Source of the DNA: Bog-473 sp963711065
GTDB taxonomy: Bacteria; Actinomycetota; Acidimicrobiia; Acidimicrobiales; RAAP-2
Length of the DNA: 64,000 nt
Direction of reading: 5' to 3'
NCBI GenBank assembly: GCA_963711065.1
Contig: CAVQCO010000009.1
Coordinates: forward strand, 1 to 64,000
Both the position numbers and the translations under genes were made by a program. The stretch's first letter is position 1. The number at the start of each line of letters is the position of its first letter. The notes beneath the pieces are model-generated. The model was not told the origin of the DNA, did not search any database, and was given only the letters and a program-made list of their open reading frames with translations. Shown here in pieces: positions 36,416 through 46,877 of this stretch.

Positions 36416-37219
36416 CTAGGCGGCGCGCGGGGTCAGCGCCGCGGCGGCGTGCCGATGACGCACGCCGCGCCGCCACAGGATCAGTGCCGCCCCCGCCACG
36501 GCGAGGCTCGTCGTCACCACGGGCGTCGTGCGCCCGACGCGGTCGCGCAAGCGGATCGGCTTGGTGAAGTGGCGGACCTCCCAGCCCCGTTCCCGCGCCA
36601 CCTTGGCCAGCGCGCGATCGGGATTGACCGCCACCGGACGCCCCACCGCCTCGAGCATGGGGAGATCGGTGGCCGAATCCGAGTAGGCGCTGCTGGCCGA
36701 CAGGTCGAGGCCGGTGCGCTCCGCCAGCTCGCGCATGGCGGTCGCCTTCGAGTCGCCGTAGGCGTAGAACGCCATCGTGCCGGTGTAGCACCCCTGCTCG
36801 TCGACCTCGCCCCGCGAGCAGATGGCGCCGTCGACGCCGAGCAGGTCGGCCAGCGGCAGCACGATCTCCTCCGGTGAGGCGGAGACGAGGTAGACGCGGT
36901 GGCCGGCGGCCCGGTGCAGCTCCATGAGCTCGAGCGCCTCGGCGTACATGATCGGCTCCATCGTCTGGAGCATCGTCTCGCGCACGATCTGGCGGACCTG
37001 CGCCCGGTCCCATCCCTTGGTCACGGCCAGCATCGATTCGCGCACCCGGACGAGGCGCTCCTCGTCGGCGCCGAAGTAGAGGTAGATCAGCTGCGAGATG
37101 GCGGCGCGCGCCACGAGGCGGCGGTTGATGAGGCCACCCTTGAGGAACGGTCGGCCGAACGCGGCGATCGACGCCCGATCGATGACCGTCTTGTCGAGGT
37201 CGAAGAAGGCCGCCTCCAT
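36416..37219 (-). CDS. HAD-IB phosphatase with C-terminal membrane helix
   Basis: 267 residues. Motif I is FDLDKT (nucleophile Asp and acid/base Asp), motif II is VSASPEE, motif III is the Lys in DSKAT, and motif IV is SDSATDLPML. This is the SerB-like HAD-IB subfamily (TIGR01490-type), acting on small phosphomonoesters. A C-terminal helix (TPVVTTSLAVAGAALILW) anchors it to the membrane, which hints at a lipid-phosphate substrate. The start is fixed by a leaderless -10 (TAGCAT, 7 nt). It converges with the sigma factor region. Confidence 0.85.
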   Translation of the reverse strand: MEAAFFDLDKTVIDRASIAAFGRPFLKGGLINRRLVARAAISQLIYLYFGADEERLVRVRESMLAVTKGWDRAQVRQIVRETMLQTMEPIMYAEALELMELHRAAGHRVYLVSASPEEIVLPLADLLGVDGAICSRGEVDEQGCYTGTMAFYAYGDSKATAMRELAERTGLDLSASSAYSDSATDLPMLEAVGRPVAVNPDRALAKVARERGWEVRHFTKPIRLRDRVGRTTPVVTTSLAVAGAALILWRRGVRHRHAAAALTPRAA

Positions 37220-37226
37220 ATATCTA

Positions 37227-37232
37227 ATGCTA
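37227..37232 (-). promoter_or_regulatory. leaderless -10 element of the HAD phosphatase gene
   Basis: On the minus strand TAGCAT ends exactly 7 nt before ATG 37219. The seven bases between are AT-rich and have no Shine-Dalgarno. Confidence 0.55.
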
Positions 37233-37339
37233 CGGGCGCCGGGACCCCTGGCTTTAGCAATCGTGACGGTTGGTGGAAGGGCCCGCGAACAATCGGTGCG
37301 TGCGACCAGGGAAGTTGGGGGGTTGCAACGCGGTTGCGG

Positions 37340-38011
37340 TCAGGCCGGGTTCTCCGCGATGAACAGCGTGTGCACCGCGTCCTCGGCGTCGGCCGCCACG
37401 AGCACGAGCACCTCGTCGCCCGACTGCAGCGCGGTGTCACCCCGGGGCACGATGAGGTGGTCGGCGCGTACGACCGCGACGACGGTGGCTTCGCGCGGGA
37501 AGTCGAGGTCCCTGAGGGCGGTGTCGTTGGCGGGCGAGTCCTCGGCCAGCGTGATCTCGACCAGGTGGGCGGCGCCGCCCTGGAACTGCAGCAGCCGCAC
37601 AAGCGAGCCGACCGAGACCGCCTCCTCCACCAGGGCCGTGAGGAGCTGGGGGGTGGAGACCGAGACGTCGACGCCCCAGCTCTCGTTGAAGAGCCACTGG
37701 TTCTTGGGGTGGTTGACCCGGGCCACGACGCGGGGCACCGCGAACTCCTGCTTGGCCAGCAGCGAGATCACGAGGTTGTCCTCGTCGTCACCGGTCGCGG
37801 CCACGACCACGTCGACGGTGGCCAGCCCGGCGGCGTCGAGCGAGGCGACCTCGCAGGCGTCCGCCGCCACCCAGATCACGTCGAGCGTGGGACGCAGCCG
37901 TTCGACGAGCTCGGGGTCCTGCTCGAAGACCAGCACCTCGTGCCCGTTGGCGTGCAGGTCCGACGCGATGGCGGTGCCGACGCTCCCGGCGCCGGCGATG
38001 GCGACCTTCAC
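37340..38011 (-). CDS. TrkA-type K+ uptake regulatory protein, CeoC-like
   Basis: 223 residues. It has an RCK N-domain with the NAD motif AIAGAGSVGTAIASDL and the acid FEQD after strand 2, and an RCK C-domain (TALQSGDEVLVLVAA). It binds NAD(H)/nucleotides and gates a K+ channel or transporter. The start overlaps the upstream ceoB-like stop by 4 bp (ATGA), so the two form a heteromeric ring pair. The same order is seen in mycobacteria (Rv2691-Rv2692). Confidence 0.88.
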   Translation of the reverse strand: MKVAIAGAGSVGTAIASDLHANGHEVLVFEQDPELVERLRPTLDVIWVAADACEVASLDAAGLATVDVVVAATGDDEDNLVISLLAKQEFAVPRVVARVNHPKNQWLFNESWGVDVSVSTPQLLTALVEEAVSVGSLVRLLQFQGGAAHLVEITLAEDSPANDTALRDLDFPREATVVAVVRADHLIVPRGDTALQSGDEVLVLVAADAEDAVHTLFIAENPA

Positions 38012-38682
38012 GATGCCTCGCCCCCGGTCCCACCCGTGCCGGGGGTGACGGTCCGGTCCAGGTCACGCCACGCCTCGTCGAGCACCGCGAGGTGCAGGAT
38101 GTCGCCCTCCTGGCCGACGAGCTCGCGGGCATCGAGCCTCGGCATGCCGGCGCGGGTGACGGCGACCAGGCCGAGGCGTCCCGGCTGCTCGAGGTCGCGC
38201 AGCGAGCGGCCCGCCCAGTCATCGGGGAGCGAGCGCTCTATGAGGGTGAGGCGCCCCGTCGGGTCGGACCAGTCGCGCACGTCCCCGTCGGTCAGCAGGC
38301 GCCGCCGGACCTGGTCGATGGTCCACGTCACGGTGGCCACGGTGGGGATGCCGAGGCGCTGGTAGATCTCGGCCCGGCGGGGGTCGTAGATCCGGGCCAC
38401 CACGTTGGGGATCTTGTAGGTCTCGCGCGCGATGCGCACGGTCAAGATGTTGGAGTTGTCCCCGCTGGTCACGGCGGCCAGCGCGTCGGCGTCCAGCGCG
38501 CCCGCCTCCTCGAGGACGTCGCGGTCGAACCCCGAACCCACGATGCGGGTGCCGTCCCAGTCCTTGAGGCGCCGGAAGGCCCGGGAGGACCGGTCGACGA
38601 CGGCGACGGAGTGGCCCTCGGCGCTGAGCGAGACGGCGAGACCCGAGCCCACCCGGCCGCACCCGACGACGATCACATGCAC
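38008..38682 (-). CDS. TrkA-type K+ uptake regulatory protein, CeoB-like
   Basis: 224 residues. The RCK N-domain is VIVVGCGRVGSGLAVSL with VVDRSS after strand 2. The C-domain follows a linker region (SVGSL-like positions are absent here). GTG 38682 gives the standard N-terminus; longer starts up to 38841 would add an improbable basic leader. It is divergent from the KimA-like permease gene by 132 bp, with no riboswitch-like structure evident between. Confidence 0.88.
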   Translation of the reverse strand: MHVIVVGCGRVGSGLAVSLSAEGHSVAVVDRSSRAFRRLKDWDGTRIVGSGFDRDVLEEAGALDADALAAVTSGDNSNILTVRIARETYKIPNVVARIYDPRRAEIYQRLGIPTVATVTWTIDQVRRRLLTDGDVRDWSDPTGRLTLIERSLPDDWAGRSLRDLEQPGRLGLVAVTRAGMPRLDARELVGQEGDILHLAVLDEAWRDLDRTVTPGTGGTGGEAS

Positions 38683-38814
38683 GCCACAGTGCAACACGCC
38701 GGGTCGCCGCTTGCAAAAGGCAGCCCGTTCCGATCCTGTGCCCACCTCCGGCCCGAGCCCTCCGGGGGTCGCGCCCTCCCGGGGACATACCGCGCCCCAT
38801 GATTTACTGAGCGG

Positions 38815-41307
38815 GTGCAGGAAGCCGGGGCCCGAGGTCAAGATGTTGTGGAATCACCCGGGACCGGGATGGGCGTCCCGACACCATCGATGACTCCCGA
38901 CGCGACGGCGCGCATGAAACCTGCGGCGTCCACGCTGGCCCAGCTCGATCTCCCAGAGACTCTCCGCTACCGCGTCAAGAACCGGTTGCTCGGGCCTCCC
39001 ATCGCCACCGAGCGACAGTCCACCGAGCGCCTCGGCAAGCCGACCGCCCTGGCGGTGTTGTCCTCCGACGTCATCTCGTCGTCGGCGTACGCCACCGAGC
39101 AGATGCTCCTGCCCCTGATCCCGATCATCGGCGTTGCCGCCTTCTCCTTGGTCGTTCCCATCAGCCTGGCGGTGATCTTCGTTCTTCTCTTCGTCACCCT
39201 TTCCTACCTCGAGGTGGTCAAGGTGTACACCAAGGCCGGGGGGGCCTACGTGGTGGCCCGCGAGAACTTCGGTCTCAACGTGGCCCAGGTGGCGGCCGTG
39301 TCCCTGCTCATCGACTACACCTTGACGGTGGCCGTGTCGGTGGCGGCCGGCGTGGCGGCGGTGACCTCGGTCGTCCCGAGCCTGACCCCCTATACGACGT
39401 GGATCGCCATCGGCCTGGTCGTTCTTCTCGCCTACGGCAACCTGCGGGGGATTCGTGAGGCCGGCCGCACGTTCGCCGTCCCCACCTACTTCTTCATCGC
39501 CAACATGGTGATGCTCATTACCTTTGGGATCTACAAGACGGCGATCGGGTCCTTGCATGCTCATCCGATCGTGGGACATCCCGGCTCGGTCCCCATCGGG
39601 TCACCGGGAAGCGGCCTGCTCTACGGGGCCACCGTGTTCGTGCTGCTCAAGGCGTTCGCCTCCGGAGGCTCGGCCCTGACCGGGACCGAGGCCATCTCCA
39701 ATGGCGTCAGCGTCTTCCGCAAGCCGGAGTCACGCAACGCCCGGATCACCATGGTCTTGATGGCCACGATCCTCGGGTCGCTCGTCCTCGGAGTCTCCGC
39801 GCTGGCCTCCATCACGCATCCCGTTCCCTACGTGTCGGGCACCCCGACCGTGATCTCCCAGGTTGCCAAGTACGTCTACGGGTCCCAGGGACTCGGCGGG
39901 GTGCTCTACGCCATGCTCCAGATCGGGACGACCCTGATCCTCATCCTGGCGGCCAACACGAGCTTCACCGGGTTCCCCTTCCTCGCCAGCTTCGCGGCCG
40001 AAGACTCCTATCTGCCCCGCCAGCTGACCAGACGGGGGCATCGCCTGGTGTTCTCGACCGGCATCATCGTGCTCACCGTCGTCTCCGTGCTCCTGCTCCT
40101 CATCACCCGGGCTCGGGTGGACAGCCTGATTCCTCTCTACGCCATCGGCGTGTTCACCGGCTTCACCATGGCCGGGGCTGGGATGGCGAAGTATCACCTC
40201 AAGCACCGCGAGGACCATTGGAGACGGCGACTGGCCATCAACGGCACGGCGTCGGTGCTCTCGTTCATCGTGCTCGTGATCATCGCGGTAGCGAAGTTCC
40301 AGCAGGGGGCCTGGGTCATCCTGATCATCTTGCCGCTGGGCGTCTTCGTTCTCTTGCGGCTCCATCGGCAGTACGTAGACGAGGAACACCAACTCGAAGA
40401 GGGCGCGGCGGAAGCGGCGGCGGCACGGGTGCTCAATCGACACGTTGTCGTGGTGCTGGTCGACCGTTTGGACATGGCCACGGCGCGGGCTCTGCAATAC
40501 GCCCGGACGCTCAATCCCGACGAGTTGCGTGCGGTGCACTTCACCCTGGACAGCCGCGTCTCGGCGGAGCTCGTGGCCGAGTGGAGCCGGCTCGGACTCG
40601 CTCGCCTGCCCCTCGACGTCGAGGAATGCGAAGACCGGCGTCTGGGCCGGGCTGTGCTCGAACTCGCGGCCGAGACGGTGGCCGACCAAGAGACGGAGCT
40701 GACCATCCTGCTCCCGCGACGGGGATTCGCAACGGGTTGGCATCGCCTGCTCCACGACGGCACGGCCGACCGCATTGCCGCCGGGGTCGCGCAACTCCAA
40801 CACGTGAGTGCGACCGTCGTGCCCTATCAGCTCGCCGGTGGCTGGTTCTCGAAGCGACGCGCAGCCGATCGTGAGAGGACCGACGCCGCATCGGCGGCCG
40901 CGCCGGGGACCCGTTCCGAACGCTCGCACGAGAGGGCGGCACGACGGGCCGCAGACCGACAGGCAACGGTTTCTTCCTTCGAAAGGGCGGCCTTCGGGAG
41001 CCATGTCGGAGAGACCACGCCGATCGGCCGGGTGGAGTGGCGTCAGCGCGTTCGGATCGCGGGCCGGGTCAAGTCGGTACGGACCCAGCCCCGGGCCGGC
41101 ACGTCGAACCTCGAGTGCGTCCTGGCCGACAGCACCGGCAGGATTCTGTTGGTGTTCCAGGGTCGGCGTCAGATCGCGGGGATCGAGCCCGGGGCACGCC
41201 TCGTCGTCGAAGGCATGGTCGGCGACTGGGCCCGCCGCCAGGCCATCCTCAACCCCGCGTACGAGCTGGTGCAGGCGAGCTCCGAGGCGAATATCCAGCC
41301 CGATTGA
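38815..41307 (+). CDS. KimA-like APC permease with C-terminal OB-fold domain
   Basis: 830 residues. The first part is an APC-type transporter with 12 helices (residues about 75-520); LSSDVISSSAYATEQML is the first-helix motif of this K+-linked subfamily. A soluble domain follows (about 545-680), then an OB-fold (about 745-825: WRQRVRIAGRVKSV, RILLVFQGRRQIAG, LVVEGMVGDW). In mycobacteria the OB-fold is a separate small protein near the same permease and ceoBC (Rv2690c-Rv2694c), so a gene fusion is seen here. It is likely a high-affinity K+ importer. GTG 38815 is used; ATG 38890 and 38914 are possible. The helical insertion before the OB-fold is Arg/Glu-rich and may be a linker. Confidence 0.83.
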   Translation: MQEAGARGQDVVESPGTGMGVPTPSMTPDATARMKPAASTLAQLDLPETLRYRVKNRLLGPPIATERQSTERLGKPTALAVLSSDVISSSAYATEQMLLPLIPIIGVAAFSLVVPISLAVIFVLLFVTLSYLEVVKVYTKAGGAYVVARENFGLNVAQVAAVSLLIDYTLTVAVSVAAGVAAVTSVVPSLTPYTTWIAIGLVVLLAYGNLRGIREAGRTFAVPTYFFIANMVMLITFGIYKTAIGSLHAHPIVGHPGSVPIGSPGSGLLYGATVFVLLKAFASGGSALTGTEAISNGVSVFRKPESRNARITMVLMATILGSLVLGVSALASITHPVPYVSGTPTVISQVAKYVYGSQGLGGVLYAMLQIGTTLILILAANTSFTGFPFLASFAAEDSYLPRQLTRRGHRLVFSTGIIVLTVVSVLLLLITRARVDSLIPLYAIGVFTGFTMAGAGMAKYHLKHREDHWRRRLAINGTASVLSFIVLVIIAVAKFQQGAWVILIILPLGVFVLLRLHRQYVDEEHQLEEGAAEAAAARVLNRHVVVVLVDRLDMATARALQYARTLNPDELRAVHFTLDSRVSAELVAEWSRLGLARLPLDVEECEDRRLGRAVLELAAETVADQETELTILLPRRGFATGWHRLLHDGTADRIAAGVAQLQHVSATVVPYQLAGGWFSKRRAADRERTDAASAAAPGTRSERSHERAARRAADRQATVSSFERAAFGSHVGETTPIGRVEWRQRVRIAGRVKSVRTQPRAGTSNLECVLADSTGRILLVFQGRRQIAGIEPGARLVVEGMVGDWARRQAILNPAYELVQASSEANIQPD

Positions 41308-41360
41308 ACCCATCGATGAAGCTGGGGTCGTCCCGTCCAGGCCATTGATCTTTGCCGTGA

Positions 41361-41382
41361 CGGGGCCCGACAGGGGGCCCCG
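41361..41382 (+). terminator. GC-rich hairpin after the KimA-like gene
   Basis: CGGGGCCC and GGGCCCCG pair over 8 bp around a 6-nt loop, 54 bp after the stop. No T-run follows. The rest of the 313-bp gap to hppA holds no gene. Confidence 0.55.
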
Positions 41383-41620
41383 ACCGACCCGGCCGAGCCC
41401 TGACGCGCCCTCCCCGGTGGCGGGGGGAGCCGGCAGGGCCCAAATTGCCCGGGACCGTGCCAGTCGCTAACGTCCCCCCCGGCCCGACGTCGGGTGCGAC
41501 CTCCCCGGCGCGCCCTCGGCCCGGGAAAAAGACATCGACCCACGTGGTGCCGAGCGCTGCCGCACCCGCACGGACGACCCCTCTCCGCAAGATCTACGGA
41601 ACAGAAAGGGCACACCGGGA

Positions 41621-43945
41621 ATGATCAAACTCCTCGCAGCTGAGGGTGGCTACCAGGCGTTCCACCTCGGCGGGGTGGACAAGACGTGGCTCTACATCTG
41701 CCTGGTCGCCGGCATCGTCGGCATCGCCGCCGGCCTCCTGCTCGCCCGCAACGTGCTGTCCTTCGACCAGGGCACGGCGAAGATGAGGGAGATCGCCCAG
41801 GCGGTGCAGGAGGGGGCCCAGGCGTTCCTGGCCCGCCAGTTCCGGGCCATCGCGATGATCATCATCCCGCTGGCCATCCTGATCTTCTTCACCGCCACCA
41901 AGGTCGTGAAGCCCGACGGGGGGGTCGCGCTGACCTTCCAGCAGGACGGCCTCTACCGCGTCATCTGCTTCCTCTTCGGGGCCGCCTTCTCCGGCCTCAC
42001 CGGCTTCATCGGCATGAGCATCGCCGTGCGCGGCAACGTCCGGACCGCCGCCGCGGCCTCCAAGGGCGGCGGCATGGCGGCGGCCCTTCGGGTCGCGTTC
42101 CGCACCGGCGCCGTGACCGGCATGCTCTGCGTCGGCCTCGGGCTGGTAGGGGCGACCGCCATCGTCCTCATCTTCCAGAACTCGGCCACCGCCGTGCTCA
42201 TCGGCTTCGCGTTCGGCGCCTCGCTGATCGCCCTCTTCATGCGTGTCGGCGGTGGCATCTTCACGAAGGCGGCCGACGTCGGCGCCGACCTTGTCGGCAA
42301 GGTCGAGGCCGGGATCCCCGAGGACGACCCCCGCAACGCGGCCACCATCGCCGACAACGTGGGCGACAACGTGGGCGACTGCGCCGGCATGGCGGCCGAC
42401 CTCTTCGAGTCCTACGAGATCACCATCATCTCGTCGCTGATCCTGGGGTACTCGGCCTTCAACTCCATCCACAAGAACCCGACGCCCGCCGTGCTCTTCC
42501 CGCTCATCGTCCCCGCCATCGGGATCTTCGCCTCCGTCATCGGCGTCCTGGTGGTGCGGGCCCGCAAGAGCGACCGCAACGCGATGGCGCCGATCAACCG
42601 GGGCTTCTGGCTCGCCGCGCTCCTGACCGTGATCGGGGCCTTCCTGGTCGCGCAGTACTACGTGCACGATCTCAAGGTGTTCTGGGCCGTCCTGACCGGC
42701 GTCATCCTCGCGCTGGTGGCGAGCCAGATCACCGAGCAGTTCACCTCGACCGAGCGCGGGCCGGTCAGGGAGATCGCAGCGTCGGCCCGCACCGGGCCGG
42801 CCACCACCGTGCTGTCGGGTTTCTCCATCGGGCTGGAGTCGTCCGTCTGGGCCATCGTCTCCATCGCCATCGCCATCGGCGTGGCCATAGGCCTGGGGGA
42901 CGGCAACATCGAGCTGACCTTCTACCTGATCGCTCTCATCGGGATCGGGCTGCTGGCCACGGCGGGGATGGTCGTTTCCGAGGACAGCTTCGGCCCGGTG
43001 TCGGACAACGCGGCCGGCATTGCCGAGATGTCGGGCGAGTTCACGGGCGAGGCCGAGCGGGTCATGGTGAGCCTCGACGCGGTCGGGAACACGACCAAGG
43101 CCATCACCAAGGGCGTGGCCATCGGCTCGGCCGTGATCGCCGCCGTCGCGCTGTTCTCCGCCTTCATCGAGACGATCAACTCGCAGCTGAACCTGCACCT
43201 GCACGCCAACCAGCTGCTGGTGTCGCCGTTCACCCAGATCAACGTGTCCAACCCCAAGACCTTCATCGGCCTGCTCATCGGCGGGTCGATCGGCTTCCTC
43301 TTCTCCTCGCTCGCCATCCGCGCCGTCGGCCGCTCGGCCGGCACCGTCGTGCTCGAGGTGCGCCGCCAATTCCGTGAGCACCCGGGCATCATGGACTACA
43401 CCGAGAAGCCCGAGTACGGGCGCGTCATCGGCATCTGCACCACCGCCGCCCAGCGCGAGCTGGCGACGCCGGCGCTCCTGGCCATCCTCTCCCCGGTGAT
43501 CATCGGCTTCGGCATCAACTACTTCGCGTTGGGCGCCTTCCTGGCCGGCACCATCCTCACCGGACAGCTCCTGGCGAACACGCTGTCGAACTCCGGGGGC
43601 GCATGGGACAACGCGAAGAAGTACATCGAGGACGGGAACGAGGGCGGCAAGGGCTCGGAGGCGCACAAGGCCGCCGTCATCGGTGACACGGTGGGCGACC
43701 CGTTCAAGGACACCGCGGGCCCCGCGCTGAACCCGATGATCAAGGTGATGAACCTGGTCTCGCTGCTGATCCTCCCCGCCGTGATCGCGCTCAGGCACGA
43801 CACCGCGGCCCGCCTCGCCATCGCCGGCGTCTCGCTGCTGGTCCTGCTCGCCGCCCTCGCCTTCTCGAAGCGGGCGCCCGAGCCGATGGACGCCGAAGCT
43901 CAAGAAACGGCCCGGGCCGAGGCCACGGTCGCCGCGGTCGATTGA
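41621..43945 (+). CDS. hppA: membrane-bound proton-translocating pyrophosphatase, K+-independent type
   Basis: 774 residues, 16 helices. It couples pyrophosphate hydrolysis to H+ export. DVGADLVGKVEAG with EDDPRNAATIADN is the PPi/Mg site, and the second acidic site is in GDTVGDPFKDTAGPALNPM. The position that separates K+-dependent from K+-independent enzymes reads GNTTKAITKG with Lys, i.e. the K+-independent class. ATG 41621 follows an AAAGGG-type site. A long minus-strand frame opposite is a shadow. It sits before topA with 140 bp between. Confidence 0.95.
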   Translation: MIKLLAAEGGYQAFHLGGVDKTWLYICLVAGIVGIAAGLLLARNVLSFDQGTAKMREIAQAVQEGAQAFLARQFRAIAMIIIPLAILIFFTATKVVKPDGGVALTFQQDGLYRVICFLFGAAFSGLTGFIGMSIAVRGNVRTAAAASKGGGMAAALRVAFRTGAVTGMLCVGLGLVGATAIVLIFQNSATAVLIGFAFGASLIALFMRVGGGIFTKAADVGADLVGKVEAGIPEDDPRNAATIADNVGDNVGDCAGMAADLFESYEITIISSLILGYSAFNSIHKNPTPAVLFPLIVPAIGIFASVIGVLVVRARKSDRNAMAPINRGFWLAALLTVIGAFLVAQYYVHDLKVFWAVLTGVILALVASQITEQFTSTERGPVREIAASARTGPATTVLSGFSIGLESSVWAIVSIAIAIGVAIGLGDGNIELTFYLIALIGIGLLATAGMVVSEDSFGPVSDNAAGIAEMSGEFTGEAERVMVSLDAVGNTTKAITKGVAIGSAVIAAVALFSAFIETINSQLNLHLHANQLLVSPFTQINVSNPKTFIGLLIGGSIGFLFSSLAIRAVGRSAGTVVLEVRRQFREHPGIMDYTEKPEYGRVIGICTTAAQRELATPALLAILSPVIIGFGINYFALGAFLAGTILTGQLLANTLSNSGGAWDNAKKYIEDGNEGGKGSEAHKAAVIGDTVGDPFKDTAGPALNPMIKVMNLVSLLILPAVIALRHDTAARLAIAGVSLLVLLAALAFSKRAPEPMDAEAQETARAEATVAAVD

Positions 43946-44085
43946 CCTGCTCACCGGCCTAGGAGACCGTTCAACGGCGGATCCGCCGGAGACCCCCGCC
44001 CTTGACAGGCGGGGCGGCGGACCGCACTCTGACGTGACCATGCCCTCCCTCCCCCCATTCCCAACGATGCCCCGCGGGGTGCGCC

Positions 44086-46876
44086 GTGGGTAAGGCACTC
44101 GTCATCGTGGAGTCGCCGGCCAAGGCGCGCACCATCAGCGGCATGCTGGGGCCCGACTTCATCGTCGAGTCGTCGGTCGGGCACATCCGCGACCTGCCCC
44201 GCGGTGCGGACGAGGTGCCGGCCGCGTACAAGGGCGAGTCCTGGGCGCGCCTCGGGGTCGACGTCGACAACGGCTTCAAGCCGCTCTACGTGGTCTCGTC
44301 CCCCAAGAAGTCGGTGGTGGCCAACCTCAAGAAGCTCCTCAAAGGTGCGGACGAGCTCTACCTCGCCACCGACGAGGACCGCGAGGGTGAGTCGATCGCC
44401 TGGCATCTCTCCGAGGTGCTGTCGCCGACCGTGCCCGTCAAGCGGATGGTGTTCCACGAGATCACGCCGGCTGCCATCGCCCGCGCCGTCGACGAGTGGC
44501 GCGAGCTCGATCGTCGTCTGGTCGACGCGCAGGAGGCCCGCCGCATCCTCGACCGCCTCTACGGCTACGAGGTGTCGCCCGTGCTGTGGCGCAAGGTCAT
44601 GCCGCGTCTGTCGGCCGGCCGGGTCCAGAGCGTGGCCACCCGCATGGTGGTCGAGCGCGAGCGGGCCCGCATGCGGTTCCGCTCGGCGACCTGGTGGGGC
44701 GTCGAGGGCACCTTCAGCCACACCGGCACGCCGTCGGGCTTCGGCGCCACGCTGGTGGCCCTGGGCGGGGCCACCGTCGCCACCGGGAAGGACTTCGACG
44801 AGCACGGGGCCCGGACGGGCAAGGCCGACGTGCGCGTCCTCGGCGAGGAGGAGGCGACCTCCGTCGCCGCCGCCCTGACGGGCCGGTCGTTCACCGTGAG
44901 TGCCGTCACCGAGAGGCCGTTCCGGCGCTCGCCGGCGGCGCCCTTCATGACCTCGACGCTGCAGCAGGAGGCGGGCCGCAAGCTGCGCTTCGAGCGCGCA
45001 GCGCGCCATGCAGGTGGCCCAGCGCCTGTACGAGCAGGGCTACATCACCTACATGCGCACCGACTCGACGACGCTGTCGGACGAGGCCCTGACCGCAGCC
45101 CGGTCCCAGGCGCGCGAGATGTACGGCGACGCCTACGTCCCCGACGCGCCGCGCCGCTACGAGCGCAAGGTGAAGAACGCCCAGGAGGCCCACGAGGCCA
45201 TCCGCCCCTCCGGCGAGACGTTCCGCACGCCCGAGCAGGCCGGCCGCGAGCTGTCGGGCGACGAGCTCCGCCTGTACGAGCTGATCTGGAAGCGCACGGT
45301 GGCCTCCCAGATGAACGACGCCACCGGGACGTCGGCCCAGGTCCGCCTCACCGCCGGTGTGCCCGAGGGCGTCGCGCAGGGACAGGAGGCCGAGTTCTCC
45401 GCCAGCGGGCGGGTCATCGCGTTCCCGGGGTTCCTGCGGGCGTACGTGGAAGGCGAGGACGATCCCGAGGCGGAGCTGGCCGACCGCGAGGTCGTGCTGC
45501 CCACCCTCGCGGTGGGCGACGTCGTCGAGGGCAGCGCGTTCGAGCCGGGTTCGCACGCCACCCAGCCACCGGCCCGGTACACCGAGGCGTCACTCGTGAA
45601 GGCGATGGAGGAGCTCGGGGTCGGGCGCCCCAGCACCTACGCCAGCGTCATCGCCACCATCCTCGAGCGGGGCTACGTGTGGAAGAAGGGCACGGCGCTC
45701 GTGCCGAGCTTCACCGCGTTCGCCGTGGTCGGCCTGCTCGAGCGCTACTTCGGCGACCTCGTGGACTACGGGTTCACCGCGTCCATGGAGGACGACCTCG
45801 ACGAGATCGCGGCCGGCCGCGAGGAGTCGCTGCCCTGGCTCACCCGCTTCTACTTCGGCAGCGCGGTGCCGGGGGCGGGCAGCGGCCACGGCGGGGGCGA
45901 GGAGGTCGAGGCGATCGGCCTCAAGGCGACGGTGGCCGCGCACCTGAGCGAAATCGACGCCCGCGAGATCAACTCCATCCCGCTGGGCACCGGGAGCGAC
46001 GGCCAGGACATCGTGGCCCGCGTCGGCCGCTACGGGCCGTACCTGCAGCGCGGCAAGGACCGCGCGTCCATCCCCGACGACATGGCGCCCGACGAGCTGA
46101 CGATCGAGCGCGCCGAGGAGATCCTCGCGGCGCCCTCCAACGACCGCGTGCTCGGCACCGACCCCGAGAGCGGGCTCGACGTCATGGTCAAGGCCGGGCG
46201 CTTCGGTCCCTACGTGCAGGTGGGCGAGGTGACCGAGGGTGGGGACAAGCCGCGCACGGCCTCGCTGTTCTCCTCCATGGAGCCGGCGACGCTGACGTTC
46301 GAGCAGGCGCTCGAGCTGTTGCGCATCCCGCGCACGGTCGGGACCGATCCCGACACGGGCGAGGAGGTCGTGGCCCACAACGGACGGTTCGGCCCGTATG
46401 TCAAGCGCGGGTCCGACACGCGCAGCCTGGCGAGCGAGGACCAGCTCCTGACCGTCACGCTCGACGAGGCGCGGGCACTCTTCGCCCAGCCCAAGCAGCG
46501 CCGGGGCCGCACGGCGGCGCCTCCCCTGCGCGAGCTCGGTACCGACCCGGTGACCAACCTGCCCGTCGTGCTCAAGGAGGGCCGCTTCGGCCCCTACGTG
46601 ACCGACGGCACCACCAACGCCAGCCTGCGCAAGGGCGACGCAGTGGAGTCCATCGCCATGGACCGCGCCTCGGAGCTGCTCGCCGAGCGGCGCGCCGCCG
46701 GCCCCTCGAAGAAGAAGAAGGCGGCCAAGAAGGCGGCGCCGGCGAAGAAGAAGGCCGCCACCAAGGCGAGCACCGCCAAGAAGGCCGCCGCGAAGAAGGC
46801 GGGCGCCGCCAAGAACGCGAGCGTCGCCAAGAAGGCCACGGGGGCGATGAAGGCGGCGCCGACCGATTCCTTCTGA
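44086..46876 (+). CDS. topA: DNA topoisomerase I, one frameshift
   Basis: About 929 residues when rejoined. The TOPRIM domain begins at ALVIVESPAKARTI and has the DEDREGE acid motif (TDEDREGESIAWHL). The catalytic Tyr is in GYITYMRTDSTTLS. The C-terminus has several repeats of the type GRFGPYVxxG (residues about 640-880), and a Lys/Ala-rich tail common in actinobacterial enzymes. The frame breaks near 45000: removing one G after CTGCGCTTC gives LRFSAQRAMQVAQRL. No zinc fingers are present. The enzyme is essential, so the break is most likely an error. GTG 44086 is the normal start. Confidence 0.92.
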
Positions 46877-46877
46877 C

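Noticed and set aside
41594..44098. 834-residue minus-strand open frame
   Set aside because: It is antisense to hppA, with no recognisable motif and biased composition.
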